Origin: Candidatus Binatota bacterium
GTDB lineage: Bacteria > Desulfobacterota > Binatia > UBA1149 > CAITLU01
NCBI GenBank assembly: GCA_024276575.1
Contig: JAJRWY010000068.1
Location: 1-35,007, forward strand
DNA: 35,007 bases
Direction of reading: 5' to 3'
Under the pieces are notes generated by a model that was not told where the DNA came from, ran no database searches, and saw only the letters and a list, made by a program, of their open reading frames with translations. Numbering within the stretch: the first letter of the stretch is position 1; every line of letters begins with the position of its first letter. Shown piece by piece: positions 1 to 8,208 of the stretch. The translations under genes and the position numbers were made by a program.

Positions 1-726
1 CCTTTGGTTACTGGTCCGGATTGGATGCTCGGCTGGCGCTTTAGTGCTCCTTACCTGCCGCTTGTCGCCTGCCTTTTGTGCATGAGTTGGTTTTTCTCCT
101 TGCGGCTGTTTCGTCTGGGAGGCGGAGTAGCGGTCGCACTGCTATGCCTTGCCGCCGTAGCAGCGGCCTCGCTACAGCAGCCACAACGGTTGTTTTTGCA
201 TGATGCGGTGTCGCTTCGTGGCCGCGGCTACGAAACGGGGCATCTGCGCTTGGCCAAGTGGCTTTGCGGAAGCCGGGCACGGCCGGGAGACGCGGTAGCG
301 TTGATGGATATAGGGATAATCGGTTTCACTTGTCCGCAGCAACAGATCATCGACATAACCGGGCTTACCGATCGTTTCATCGCAAAGAGCGAAGGCGAGT
401 TTCTACGCAAGCAATACGATCCAGCCTACATCCTCGACCGCAAGCCGCGCTTCATCGTACTGACCCTTTTCGCACCGGGACAGTCGTATACCCCGCTGCC
501 GCCGGGCACCCGTCTCAAGCTGTGGACGGTGATTGAGCAGCGGCTATTTGGGCACCCTGGTTTTCGCGAGCACTACGCTGGAACACTGCAGGGTCGAGCG
601 CAGGGCTCGGGGGATTGGAAGGAGGGGCTTGCGGTCCAACTTGGTGCAGAGAAGGTCTTCGAGCACGGGCATCCCGGCATCTACTATCTCCTTGCCGTTT
701 TCGAACGACGGGAAAGCCCGGGGTAG
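1..726 (+). CDS. C-terminal part of a membrane glycosyltransferase (5' truncated by window edge)
   Basis: The reading frame is open from base 1, so the gene begins upstream of the window. What remains is the end of a multi-TM protein. It starts with a motif of the form GPDWMLGWRFSAPYLPL, followed by two hydrophobic helices and a soluble tail. Related membrane sugar transferases of the arabinofuranosyltransferase/GT-C type have a similar D-(W/F)-M-x-G-x-R-F-x-x-P-x-L-P motif and a downstream D-I-G-x-I-G ... I-D-x-x-G-L-T-D motif. Here the latter reads MDIGIIGF and IDITGLTDRFIA. GT-C enzymes of this type use polyprenyl-phosphate sugars on the outer face of the inner membrane. The catalytic N-terminus is outside the window, so substrate cannot be inferred. 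The next gene is a GT2 glycosyltransferase, which supports a glycan-assembly role. Confidence 0.72.
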   Translation, partial: PLVTGPDWMLGWRFSAPYLPLVACLLCMSWFFSLRLFRLGGGVAVALLCLAAVAAASLQQPQRLFLHDAVSLRGRGYETGHLRLAKWLCGSRARPGDAVALMDIGIIGFTCPQQQIIDITGLTDRFIAKSEGEFLRKQYDPAYILDRKPRFIVLTLFAPGQSYTPLPPGTRLKLWTVIEQRLFGHPGFREHYAGTLQGRAQGSGDWKEGLAVQLGAEKVFEHGHPGIYYLLAVFERRESPG

Positions 727-840
727 GCGAGGATCGGCGAATGGCAAGGACCTGAAAGCACCGCGATGAGGTTTGAGGCGATGAAGCTGCTGCGTTAACC
801 TGCATCATTCGCTGCAGCCCGGCAGTATAACCGTAAGAAG

Positions 841-1500
841 ATGGGTAAGAAGAAGTCCGAGTTATTGACAGTGATCGTGCCGTGCCTCAACGAAGAGCAT
901 ACGGTCTCGCGTGTCGTCGAAACCATCGTGCGGGTCGGGGAGGGCTTCCCGTTGGAAGTGGAGACTTTGTTGATCGATGACGGATCCACAGACGGGACGC
1001 GCAGGGTGCTCGCAGATTTGTGTGAGCGTCATGAAGCTTGTCGAATGGTTGTCAACGAGCGCAATCTCGGCAACGGGCGCTCTATTCTAAATGCCTACGA
1101 GGGGCTCGATCCAGACTCCTGGGCAACGGTCGTCCCCGGTGATGACGAGGTGGTGTTCGAATCGTTGACCGCCTATATCGAGCAGCGCGAGCGCTACGAT
1201 GTGATGCTGGGCTACCTGCAAAACCCTATCATAAGAACCAATAGCCGCCGTCTGGCCTCGTTCATGTTCACCAAGACGGTCAGTGCTCTGTACGGGTTTC
1301 ACTTTCGCTACCTGAACGGCTTGAAAATGTACCGGGTCTCGGCCTTCCGCGGTATTGAGGTGGTATCGAGCGGCCACGCTTTCAACGCCGAACTTCTCGC
1401 CAAGGCGGTGCTGCGCAACCCGGCTCTGCGAATCGGGGAACTGCCTTTCATGGCACGCGGCCGTGCCAGCGGTGACACTAAGGCCTTCCGTCCAGGGTAG
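841..1500 (+). CDS. GT2-family glycosyltransferase, C-terminus cut by an in-frame amber codon
   Basis: The 219-residue product has a GT-A fold start: TVIVPCLNEEHTV (residues ~10-22), the DDGSTDGT nucleotide-binding motif, RNLGNGRSI, and a PGDDE element at the usual DxD position. This is the dolichyl-phosphate-mannose synthase-like branch of GT2, which moves an NDP-sugar to a polyprenyl or glycan acceptor in the cytoplasm. The frame stops at TAG 1498-1500, just after a GRASGDTKAF stretch; GT2 proteins of this type usually carry a further Y-R-G-Y-R-S-V...Y-R helix there. That helix is encoded in the same frame directly after the TAG, to TGA 1591-1593. The catalytic core is complete, so the shortened protein may still work. 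The ATG at 841 follows an A/G-rich stretch rather than a clear Shine-Dalgarno sequence. Confidence 0.85.
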   Translation: MGKKKSELLTVIVPCLNEEHTVSRVVETIVRVGEGFPLEVETLLIDDGSTDGTRRVLADLCERHEACRMVVNERNLGNGRSILNAYEGLDPDSWATVVPGDDEVVFESLTAYIEQRERYDVMLGYLQNPIIRTNSRRLASFMFTKTVSALYGFHFRYLNGLKMYRVSAFRGIEVVSSGHAFNAELLAKAVLRNPALRIGELPFMARGRASGDTKAFRPG

Positions 1501-1593
1501 GTTCTGCAGGCGGTTGCCGAGGTGTACCGAGGCTACCGTTCGGTGTGCAAATACCGCGACGCAGTGATTCACGGCGCGGCCGGCCATGTTTGA
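1501..1593 (+). other. In-frame continuation of the GT2 gene beyond the amber stop
   Basis: Reading on in frame after TAG 1498-1500 gives 30 further codons ending at TGA 1591-1593. They encode VLQAVAEVYRGYRSVCKYRD and a short tail. This matches the conserved C-terminal helix expected after GRxSGxTKA in this GT2 group, so the stop is internal to the ancestral gene. A nonsense mutation, a consensus error or readthrough are all possible. A start codon inside this stretch is not evident. Confidence 0.7.
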
Positions 1594-1689
1594 GTCGCTG
1601 AAACCCGTCGATGGCGGCAGTCTATGCATTGCCTGCGCCGGCTCGATATGCGGCACTCGAGCCGCAGTGTGTTTCGGGAGAGATGGCGG

Positions 1690-2862
1690 ATGAGCGATGG
1701 CCGTGAAAGAGCCGAAGCAACTAATAGGGGAAGCGAAGAGCGTGGTGGCGATGCAGGTGTGCAGTTGCTTCCCGGCGTCGACGTTGCTGCTCAGCTCCGT
1801 CCCCTGAAAGCTGAATTGCTCGGCGCCATTGAGCGCGTTTTAGACCATGGACAACTCATACTTGGTCCCGAGGTCCGCGAACTCGAAAAGGCGTTGGCGG
1901 AGTTTCTATGCTTGCCTCGCGTAATGACGCTGCGCTCCGGTACCGATGCCTTGCTGATGGCCTTGCGGTTACACGGCATCGGACCGGGCGACGAAGTAAT
2001 TACGGTGTCGCATTCTTTCGTGGCGACGGCATCTGCGGTGGCGTTGTTAGGTGCCGTGCCGGTCTTTGTCGATGTCGAACTCTCGAGCCTGACCATGGAC
2101 CCGCGCGCTCTCGAAGCGGCGTTGACCGGGCGGACCAAAGCGGTGATTCCGGTGCATCTGTGTGGAGCGCCCTGCGACATGGCACCGATAGTAGAGTTTT
2201 GTGAGACGCGAAAGCTTGCACTTATCGAAGACTCCGCACAGGCTATTGCGGCGTCGTACCGTGGACGGCCCGTGGGTTCGTTCGGGACGGGGGCTTTCTC
2301 GATGCACCCCCTCAAGGTATTGGCGGCGTGCGGAGACGGTGGTTTCATAAGCCTGCGGGAAGATTCCGAGGTCGAGATCACGGCCAGACTGAGAAATCTC
2401 GGCCTGGCTGACCGGGACCATTGCAGCGATGTGAGTGCCCACTCCCGTTTGGATACCCTTCAGGCGGCACTGCTATTGGTGAAGCTACGCTACCTTCCTC
2501 AATGGATTGCCAAGCGTCGCTCGCACGCAAATGCTTATCGCGAGGCGCTGTCCGGCAGCTTTGATATGATGGAACTACCGGCGGGTGCGGAATCTGTGTA
2601 CAGCACTTTCGTACTCCGAAGCCCTGAACGCGACCGGCTTGTCTCGCAGATGCGGGAGCGGGGTTTTGACCTCAAGGTTCACTATCCTATCCCGATTCAT
2701 CGGCAGAAGGCCTTTGCCTATCTCAGCGCTCCCGCGCTTCCGGTTACCGAGCGCATTGTAAACGAAATAGTCTCGCTGCCGGTTTCTCACGAGCTTCGTG
2801 ATGGACAACGCGACCGGCTTATCGAAGCGTTGAGAGACTGGGCCAAGACGCGGAAGTTGTGA
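1690..2862 (+). CDS. DegT/DnrJ/EryC1 family PLP-dependent sugar aminotransferase
   Basis: The 390-residue protein is a fold-type I PLP enzyme of the kind that adds an amino group to a nucleotide-linked keto-sugar, as in perosamine or amino-deoxysugar synthesis. Visible marks are QLILGPEVRELEKALAEFL near the N-terminus, the LRSGTDALLMALR cofactor-phosphate loop, IEDSAQAI with the pyridine-binding Asp at about residue 181, and SMHPLKVLAACGDGG with the Schiff-base Lys at about 209. ATG 1690 is chosen over upstream ATGs at 1624 and 1651 because a GGGAGAG-like ribosome site precedes it and the family domain starts soon after. It lies just after the GT2 gene on the same strand, which suggests both serve the same surface glycan. 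The exact sugar cannot be told. Confidence 0.88.
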   Translation: MSDGRERAEATNRGSEERGGDAGVQLLPGVDVAAQLRPLKAELLGAIERVLDHGQLILGPEVRELEKALAEFLCLPRVMTLRSGTDALLMALRLHGIGPGDEVITVSHSFVATASAVALLGAVPVFVDVELSSLTMDPRALEAALTGRTKAVIPVHLCGAPCDMAPIVEFCETRKLALIEDSAQAIAASYRGRPVGSFGTGAFSMHPLKVLAACGDGGFISLREDSEVEITARLRNLGLADRDHCSDVSAHSRLDTLQAALLLVKLRYLPQWIAKRRSHANAYREALSGSFDMMELPAGAESVYSTFVLRSPERDRLVSQMRERGFDLKVHYPIPIHRQKAFAYLSAPALPVTERIVNEIVSLPVSHELRDGQRDRLIEALRDWAKTRKL

Positions 2863-2905
2863 AGAGTCAGTCGCCGCTTACGGTTGTGCACTGTTGAACC
2901 CATAG

Positions 2906-2931
2906 GCTTGGCGGCGCCTTGTCGCCAGGCT
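2906..2931. terminator. Possible hairpin between convergent genes
   Basis: An inverted repeat with arms around TGGCG (2909-2913) and CGCCA (2923-2927), extended by G-C and G-U pairs to 2906-2930, sits in the 75-bp gap between the aminotransferase stop and the stop of the opposing epimerase gene. Position suits a shared terminator, but there is no T-tract on either strand, so function is inferred from location only. Confidence 0.3.
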
Positions 2932-2937
2932 GGCTGC

Positions 2938-3963
2938 TCAACTGATTCCCAGTTCCTGCATACGCTTTATGTTTATGTACAAAGGGTTGTTCAGCGGGTC
3001 ATGCACTAGGTTGCGGTCGAAAGCCTGAGCCAAGCTTTCGACCGCGTCTTCTATCGTATAGCGCGTGGTAAAACCGAGTACATCCGTGATCTTGTCTGAA
3101 TTTATGTGGTAAGAGCGCTTATCGGCGCTGTCTTCGTGAGCGATTTCGATTCCTTCGTCGCCGAGTGAGGATTTAACGATGGCGGCTATCTCGTCAACGG
3201 TGTTGTTCTGGTATCCGGCGTTGAAAGCCTGGCGGTCGATCTTTGCGCTAGGAGCGTCGAGAAGTGCGTGGTAGACGCGCACCATATCGTTTACGTTGAT
3301 GTTGGGGCGTCTTTGGCCTCCACCGAAAACGCGAATACGGCGATTGACCAGCGCGTTGGCGGTGAGGATGTTTACGGCGAGGTCCAAGCGCAGCCGTCGC
3401 GCGTATCCGCAAACCGCTGCCGGACGTACCATAACGCGATCCATATCTCCACGGCCCCGGTGGGCCAACAAATCCCTTTCGCAGGCAAGCTTGAATCGTG
3501 CGTAGTCGGTCAGGGGGGCCGGCTCGGCGTCCTCCCTGACATGATCTTGATCCTTGACGCCGTAAATGCTGGCCGAACTTGCAAAGATGAACCGTTTCAC
3601 CCCTTGCGCATCGGCGCAGTCGAGCAGAGGGCCGAAGGCATCGTAGTTGATGGATTTTCCGAGCGCAGGGTTGAGATCGACGCTGGGATCGTTGGAAATG
3701 CAGGCGAGGTGGATCAGGGCATCGCAGTTCGCCACCTCGTTGCGCAGGCGGCGGGCGTCGCGGATGTCCATCTGTACGCAGCTCAAACCGGGATTGGAGC
3801 CATAGGCGCCGAAAACGTCGTGCCCGTACCAGAAGGTGTCGATGACCTTTACCTTGTATCCGCGGTCGAGAAGGGTCGGCACCAGGGCAGAACCTACATA
3901 TCCACCGCCGCCGGTGACCACGATGCTGTGGAATCCGTTCGGGTTTGAACTAGCTTTACTCAC
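2938..3963 (-). CDS. NAD-dependent epimerase/dehydratase (extended SDR) acting on a nucleotide sugar
   Basis: The 341-residue protein is a full-length extended short-chain dehydrogenase. The NAD-binding Rossmann loop TGGGGYVG lies at residues 17-24, an aspartate in MDIRDARRL follows, and HLACISNDP and SSASIYG come next. The catalytic YARFK has Tyr at about 154 and Lys at about 158. Family members epimerise or dehydrate NDP-hexoses or NDP-heptoses. The ATG at 3963 has a strong AGGAGG upstream. It is the last gene of the minus-strand operon that begins with a GmhB-like phosphatase, so a heptose- or hexose-nucleotide substrate is likely. It does not obviously look like the ADP-heptose 6-epimerase HldD, and the substrate is left open. 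Confidence 0.88.
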   Translation of the reverse strand: MSKASSNPNGFHSIVVTGGGGYVGSALVPTLLDRGYKVKVIDTFWYGHDVFGAYGSNPGLSCVQMDIRDARRLRNEVANCDALIHLACISNDPSVDLNPALGKSINYDAFGPLLDCADAQGVKRFIFASSASIYGVKDQDHVREDAEPAPLTDYARFKLACERDLLAHRGRGDMDRVMVRPAAVCGYARRLRLDLAVNILTANALVNRRIRVFGGGQRRPNINVNDMVRVYHALLDAPSAKIDRQAFNAGYQNNTVDEIAAIVKSSLGDEGIEIAHEDSADKRSYHINSDKITDVLGFTTRYTIEDAVESLAQAFDRNLVHDPLNNPLYINIKRMQELGIS

Positions 3964-4097
3964 TGTTACTCGGGTTCCTCCTGAAGATCCGCTGCCGCGG
4001 CGGCGACGTTCGGATCCGGGCTAGATTCCAACGGGCATGTGCCGTGAAAGGGTGTCGCGAACTTTCACGATAGATGGTCCGTTAGGGACATGGTCCG

Positions 4098-4691
4098 TTA
4101 TGGCTTCGCGCGTCCGGCATCCGGCACTTCCATCAAGTCCATCCAACGATGCAACACTACGGCGTGGCAGCTTTCGGCTTCGCCGTAACTATCGCAACCC
4201 AGGTAGATGTTGAGTTCTCCGCTCGATCTCAGAGGGTTGCCTGCCGCCATCGCTGACAAAGTAACCGTAAACATGGAAAGCTCACGTGCGGTTCGGGCTG
4301 CGGAAAGTACATTGGCTGATGCTCCGGAACTCGAGATGGCGACCAACATGTCGCCGCTCTTGCCGCGGCGCGATAACGGTTCGGAAAATACATGCTCATA
4401 TCCCATATCGTTCGACACCGCCGTTATCAGCGACAAGTCGGAGAATACCTCGGTGTGCATCTGGGCATTCTTTGCCAGGTCGGCGGCCATGTGACTGGCC
4501 ATCGAAGCGCTGGCTCCGTTGCCGACGAGAAACACGGTCCGGTTCTCGGTTTTTACTTTCTCGGTTTGCCTACGCCACAGTTCGAATCCTTCGTCGCAAT
4601 GTATTGCCCGTCCCTCGGCGTCACTGAAGGCCAAGGCCTCTAGTAGAGCTTGCAGGCGTCTTACACTGTGTAGCCAAGTGCTAGCGTTCAT
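4098..4691 (-). CDS. SIS-domain sugar-phosphate isomerase, GmhA-like
   Basis: The 197-residue product has one SIS domain: VGNGASASMASHM (GNGASAS at residues 57-63), SLITAVSNDMGYEHVF, and the phosphate-binding ISSSGASAN at 119-127. The closest family is sedoheptulose-7-phosphate isomerase, first step of nucleotide-heptose synthesis. The C-terminal histidines of GmhA have counterparts in ESCHAVVLH (about 176 and 181). The catalytic Glu of Escherichia coli GmhA, in the sequence HFAEEL, is not conserved by simple alignment (HMAADL here). This could be a variant isomerase or a DiaA-like non-catalytic SIS protein, but operon company with heptose genes favours GmhA-type work. The ATG at 4691 has AGGGGAT upstream, and 36 bp separate it from the kinase-fusion gene before it. 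Confidence 0.82.
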   Translation of the reverse strand: MNASTWLHSVRRLQALLEALAFSDAEGRAIHCDEGFELWRRQTEKVKTENRTVFLVGNGASASMASHMAADLAKNAQMHTEVFSDLSLITAVSNDMGYEHVFSEPLSRRGKSGDMLVAISSSGASANVLSAARTARELSMFTVTLSAMAAGNPLRSSGELNIYLGCDSYGEAESCHAVVLHRWMDLMEVPDAGRAKP

Positions 4692-4727
4692 AGTTGCGGG
4701 ATCCCCTGGTGCGCCGGATACGGTCGC

Positions 4728-6251
4728 TCACCGAAGCAGGCTTTCTATGTAGCGGTAGAACGCGTCTTCGTTCAAAGCACGCTTGTTCCCGATCGTACCG
4801 CAGGCCACGGCTCCGGCGATATTGCCTACGAATCCAACCAACTCGGGGTCGAGCTTCAACGCGATGCATGGAGCGGTAAGTGCGAGCAGGGCATCTCCGG
4901 CACCGATGCTGTCTACCATCTTGACGGCGAAAGCCGGCACTGTGCTAAAGCCCTCCTCGGGCCTGTATAGCAAGCTTCCATACTTGCCGCGGGTGATCAT
5001 GTAATCCGGGCACTCCATTCTTGCGGCTATACTACGGGCGATGTCTTGAATCTCAGAACGCTCCGCTCGTGCTTCGAGCCGGGCTTCGGTTTCATCGATC
5101 GAGACGTAGTCAGCTCTTCTGTACTTGCTGATGAAGTTGAATCCGCGGTTGCCGGCGTTGGTCTGCGTGTTGACCGCCAGGAAACGTGCCCTTGTACACA
5201 GTATCTCTATGGCTCGGTCGTTGAGCAATCCATGCCCGTAATCGGCGGCTATTACCAAGTCGTAGTCTTCGACGCATTCCTCTAGAGCGTTACAAAATGA
5301 GTCGTGCTCGGAGGGACTGAGGTTCTCGTCGCGGACGTTGTAGACCTCGAAAAGTTTGCGAGAAAGGTACTGCTCGACGAAACGGCGCTTGATGATGTTC
5401 GGGCTCGCCGCCTTGCGAATGAAATGCGTGCAGATTGTATCGTCTAGGTTCTTTCTGATCAGGTCTTCGCGTGAATCGACCTCGCCCAGCGCACTCAGCA
5501 ACCCGACATCGCCGCAGAAAGTGGACAAATGATTGGCGATGGCAAGGACGCCGCCGGCATAGCTTTCGCTGTGCAGATGTTCGGCTGCCAGGATCGGATC
5601 CTTGTTGGATTTGGCCATCACTGCGCAGAAGTTGTATTCGTCGATTATGGTTTCGCCGACCACCAGAATCCGCATGTCTTTGATAGCCGAGAGTGCTGCA
5701 CGGATGTTCTCCGGGGTGAATTGCTCGCGGAATCGCTGCAGAAAGCTCTTTGCTTCTGCGGTAAGCAGATCCATGTGCTGGTTGACAAGCGCAGTGGTAC
5801 TAAAGGCCTGTTCGTCGGTGAGAAGCAGCCGTCCGTTCCCGCTTTCCACTGCCGTGCGGTAGGCGGCGAGGCGGTCGATGCTTTCCTGTTTGCCCTCTCG
5901 TAGCGTGCCGGTGACATAAACCGACGGTGATAGATGCCGGATCGTTTCTTCGGTAGTCGGCCATGGAGAGATCGCGACGTAATCCACGCAAGACAGGGCC
6001 GCTAGTGCTTGGGCCCGTAGCGTTTCGTTGAAGGCGGGGCGGAAGGGTCCCATGCTGACGAATCTGTCGGGCACCAGGGTCACGGCGAGCAGGTCGCCAT
6101 GTTCTCTCGCAGCTTGGAGATGCTTGATGTGGCCGATGTGCAGAAGGTCATAGATCCCGTGGTTGTGGAGCGTTACCTTGCCGGCCGCACGCAACTTTGC
6201 GAGCTTCTCTGCGAGCACTTCCATGGTCAAGATTTTGTCCGCTGTGCTCAT
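4728..6251 (-). CDS. Bifunctional nucleotidyltransferase-PfkB sugar kinase (HldE-like, reversed domain order)
   Basis: The 507-residue protein joins two enzymes of ADP-heptose synthesis. Residues ~20-160 form a cytidylyltransferase-like domain with HNHGIYDLLHIGH (HIGH at 38-41) and a VTLVPDRFV strand. Residues ~205-507 form a PfkB/ribokinase-type kinase with the C-terminal DSIGAGDALLA signature and its catalytic Asp at about 453. In classical HldE the kinase comes first, so the order is swapped here. The expected reactions are phosphorylation of heptose-7-phosphate at C1 and later nucleotidyl transfer to heptose-1-phosphate. The ATG at 6251 is chosen because the conserved domain starts about 20 residues later; extending to 6323 adds residues without homologous character. 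It sits between the phosphatase/nucleotidyltransferase pair and the GmhA-like gene. Confidence 0.88.
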   Translation of the reverse strand: MSTADKILTMEVLAEKLAKLRAAGKVTLHNHGIYDLLHIGHIKHLQAAREHGDLLAVTLVPDRFVSMGPFRPAFNETLRAQALAALSCVDYVAISPWPTTEETIRHLSPSVYVTGTLREGKQESIDRLAAYRTAVESGNGRLLLTDEQAFSTTALVNQHMDLLTAEAKSFLQRFREQFTPENIRAALSAIKDMRILVVGETIIDEYNFCAVMAKSNKDPILAAEHLHSESYAGGVLAIANHLSTFCGDVGLLSALGEVDSREDLIRKNLDDTICTHFIRKAASPNIIKRRFVEQYLSRKLFEVYNVRDENLSPSEHDSFCNALEECVEDYDLVIAADYGHGLLNDRAIEILCTRARFLAVNTQTNAGNRGFNFISKYRRADYVSIDETEARLEARAERSEIQDIARSIAARMECPDYMITRGKYGSLLYRPEEGFSTVPAFAVKMVDSIGAGDALLALTAPCIALKLDPELVGFVGNIAGAVACGTIGNKRALNEDAFYRYIESLLR

Positions 6252-6460
6252 CGTATTCCGGAGGCGGTACCGCAGCATTCGCTGTGGGACGGCTAGCCTG
6301 CACGGCAGAGCCGACCGCCGCAACGCGTGTTATCCCCCACGGTGCGTGTCACGCATGCAGACGCCGTGCGTAGCCTCACGGAACGGCAAAATCAACCGGT
6401 CTCAGCGAGCCGTTCGCAGCCGGGCCACCTCGGCCCTTGGCTTCCAAGCAGCCGTCTATC
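6252..6460. other. Intergenic gap inside the minus-strand heptose operon
   Basis: These 209 bases separate the nucleotidyltransferase stop from the kinase-fusion start. No convincing small gene, terminator or promoter was found on either strand. The gap is long compared with other spacings in this operon and could hold an internal promoter. Confidence 0.4.
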
Positions 6461-7201
6461 TCATTCCTGTCTCGCGCGGTAGTGGCCGTAATGGCCGTTT
6501 TCCATCGCTCGTTGCGCATCTAAGTAACGTTGCGGCGAGTCGATCGCGATGCGGAACCCGGAGAGGGGGAACCCGCTGATAACTCGTGAGTGAATGTTAG
6601 GTATATAGACGTCGCGCGGCAGATCGGCGAAAACGCCTTCTTGTAAAGGTGCAATCAATTCCGGGGTGAGCATTTGAAGGCCGGAATTCACCCAGGGCAA
6701 GGGGTTGGCGGCGCGCTCCGCTGCGGACGGTCTTTCTATGAAGGTGCGGACGCGGGCCTCCGGGTCGATCGCGACCAAGCTGTTGGAGTTCTCACGTTGA
6801 TGTAGCAACAAGGTGGCAGCGCTGCCGCGGTTGCGGTGGAATGCCAGCAACTCGGAGAGATCTTGATCGATCAGTAGGTCTCCGTAGATGACCAGGAAAT
6901 CCCGGCTGTTCCTGAAGAAATCCAAGACTTTGCGAACGGCCCCGGCGGTACCGAGCAACTCGCTTTCTTCGGAGTAGGTGATTTCCACTCCGAACTCGTT
7001 GCCATCTCCGAAGTACTCACGGATCTTACTCCCATGGTGGTTGAGGTTGATGACCACCTCGTCGAACCCGAAAGACCCGAGGTAGCGCAACGTGTGTGCA
7101 AGTAGAGGTTCCCCCGCGAGCGGCAGCATCGCCTTGGGGAGGTTTTCGCCGAGACCGCCAAGCCTGCTGCCGTAGCCGGCGGCGAGCACCATGGCTTTCA
7201 T
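6461..7201 (-). CDS. Sugar-1-phosphate nucleotidyltransferase (HddC/MurU/RmlA-like)
   Basis: The 246-residue protein opens with the nucleotidyltransferase signature MVLAAGYGSRLGGLGENLPK, then MLPLAGEPLL, and has the metal-binding VIYGDLLID strand near residue 110. Enzymes of this family make NDP-sugars from a sugar-1-phosphate and an NTP. In heptose clusters this position is often filled by HddC, which makes GDP-heptose; MurU-like and mannose-1-phosphate guanylyltransferase-like enzymes are alternatives. ATG 7201 starts the conserved domain at once and overlaps the stop of the preceding phosphatase gene by four bases (ATGA), which indicates translational coupling. The same operon carries a second nucleotidyltransferase domain in the kinase fusion, so two different activated sugars may be made. 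Confidence 0.87.
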   Translation of the reverse strand: MKAMVLAAGYGSRLGGLGENLPKAMLPLAGEPLLAHTLRYLGSFGFDEVVINLNHHGSKIREYFGDGNEFGVEITYSEESELLGTAGAVRKVLDFFRNSRDFLVIYGDLLIDQDLSELLAFHRNRGSAATLLLHQRENSNSLVAIDPEARVRTFIERPSAAERAANPLPWVNSGLQMLTPELIAPLQEGVFADLPRDVYIPNIHSRVISGFPLSGFRIAIDSPQRYLDAQRAMENGHYGHYRARQE

Positions 7202-7815
7202 CGCTGCGGCCCCCTGTCTGTCTGTAGGATCCAGTCCGCCGCCGCGGCCAATCCGTTGCAGCGGTAGTCGGGCGCGAGTCCGGCTTCCGGAGGATCGGGA
7301 GACTGTATCGGTGCCTGCAGATGCATACCGGTTTCGACGAGAACCGTTCGGCAACCGGCCCGCCGGCCCGCCGCGATATCCGAGATCCGGTCGCCGATCA
7401 TGAAACTCCGGGAAAGATCGAGACGGAGTTCTTTCGCCAGATCCAGTAACATTCCCGGCCTCGGCTTTCTACAGAGGCAGTCGAGTTTGTATCTTTTTAG
7501 CGTTGCGTTGGGATGGTGGGGACAGAAGCGGAAACAGTGTGGGGCGACGCCGCCCGCATCGAGTAGCAGGGAAGAAATGTGCGAGTTGACGCTACGGACC
7601 TCACTTTCGGAAACCAGCCCGCGGGCGACCACGGGCTGGTTGCTGACAACCGTGAGCACGAATCCGCCGTCGGCGAGGAGTTTCATGGCGGCCGGAGCGT
7701 CGTCCATCAACTCGACCTGCTCGACAGCGGTAATCAAGCCTGGGTCCCGGATGATCACTCCGTCTCTATCGAGAAAAACGGCTCGAGCAGTATCGTGTTT
7801 GCGGGATGCAAGCAT
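7198..7815 (-). CDS. HAD-family heptose-bisphosphate phosphatase, GmhB-like
   Basis: The roughly 205-residue protein has the HAD nucleophile motif FLDRDGVI (Asp16 and Asp18), motif II in VVSNQPVVARG, and the C-terminal GDRISDI motif. A Cys/His cluster in CPHHPNATLKRYKLDCLCRKP, written here only for its C-x-H and C-x-C pattern, matches the structural zinc site of GmhB. GmhB removes the C7 phosphate of heptose-1,7-bisphosphate in the cytoplasm. ATG 7815 is chosen because family members start shortly before the DRDG motif. A longer frame back to ATG 7851 or TTG 7920 is open, but no start has a good ribosome site. This is the first clear gene of the minus-strand heptose operon. Confidence 0.83.
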   Translation of the reverse strand: MLASRKHDTARAVFLDRDGVIIRDPGLITAVEQVELMDDAPAAMKLLADGGFVLTVVSNQPVVARGLVSESEVRSVNSHISSLLLDAGGVAPHCFRFCPHHPNATLKRYKLDCLCRKPRPGMLLDLAKELRLDLSRSFMIGDRISDIAAGRRAGCRTVLVETGMHLQAPIQSPDPPEAGLAPDYRCNGLAAAADWILQTDRGPQR

Positions 7816-7938
7816 GGCTGTGTCGATACTACGGGTTGCGCCGCGCTGCATGCAACGGCGGGCTGCGACGCTAGGATGCAATACGGCGCGCTGCGTCAAC
7901 ACCTGTGCTGGTTTTGACAAGCGTTGAGTTACGAGCTC

Positions 7939-8208
7939 TTATGCTGCAGCGCGGCGTAGGTGTCTCTCGGCGGTAGTAGGAGAGGCGCTGAGGTCGCGCA
8001 ATAGGTTCACTAGGTTGTAGAACAGGTTGCACGGTAGCTGCTGCGACAGTGGCGCGGAGCATCCGGCCGCGCGTGGCCGGGCGGCTAACCACGGCGCTGT
8101 TTGTTGGGGTGAGAGCAGGTCGTTGCCGGGTCGAACTTGCCATCCGGCCGGCCGGTCCCGTTTCGAATCCCGGATATCGCTTTCGGGCGGCGGAGATTGT
8201 GGTTGCAT
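7939..8208 (-). CDS. Doubtful 89-residue ORF upstream of the heptose operon
   Basis: An ATG frame of 89 codons runs toward the phosphatase gene and stops 18 bases before its longest open start. The first two thirds are Pro/Arg-rich and unconvincing; the last third (NLFYNLVNLLRDLS and a short basic helix) looks more protein-like. No Shine-Dalgarno sequence precedes it and no family is recognised. It may be a chance frame in the divergent intergenic region. Confidence 0.2.
   Translation of the reverse strand: MQPQSPPPESDIRDSKRDRPAGWQVRPGNDLLSPQQTAPWLAARPRAAGCSAPLSQQLPCNLFYNLVNLLRDLSASPTTAERHLRRAAA

Noticed and set aside
1498-1500. Alternative genetic code with TAG as a sense codon
   Set aside because: Several intact genes here end in TAG at family-typical lengths, including the DUF1329 and Kup genes, so code change is unlikely.
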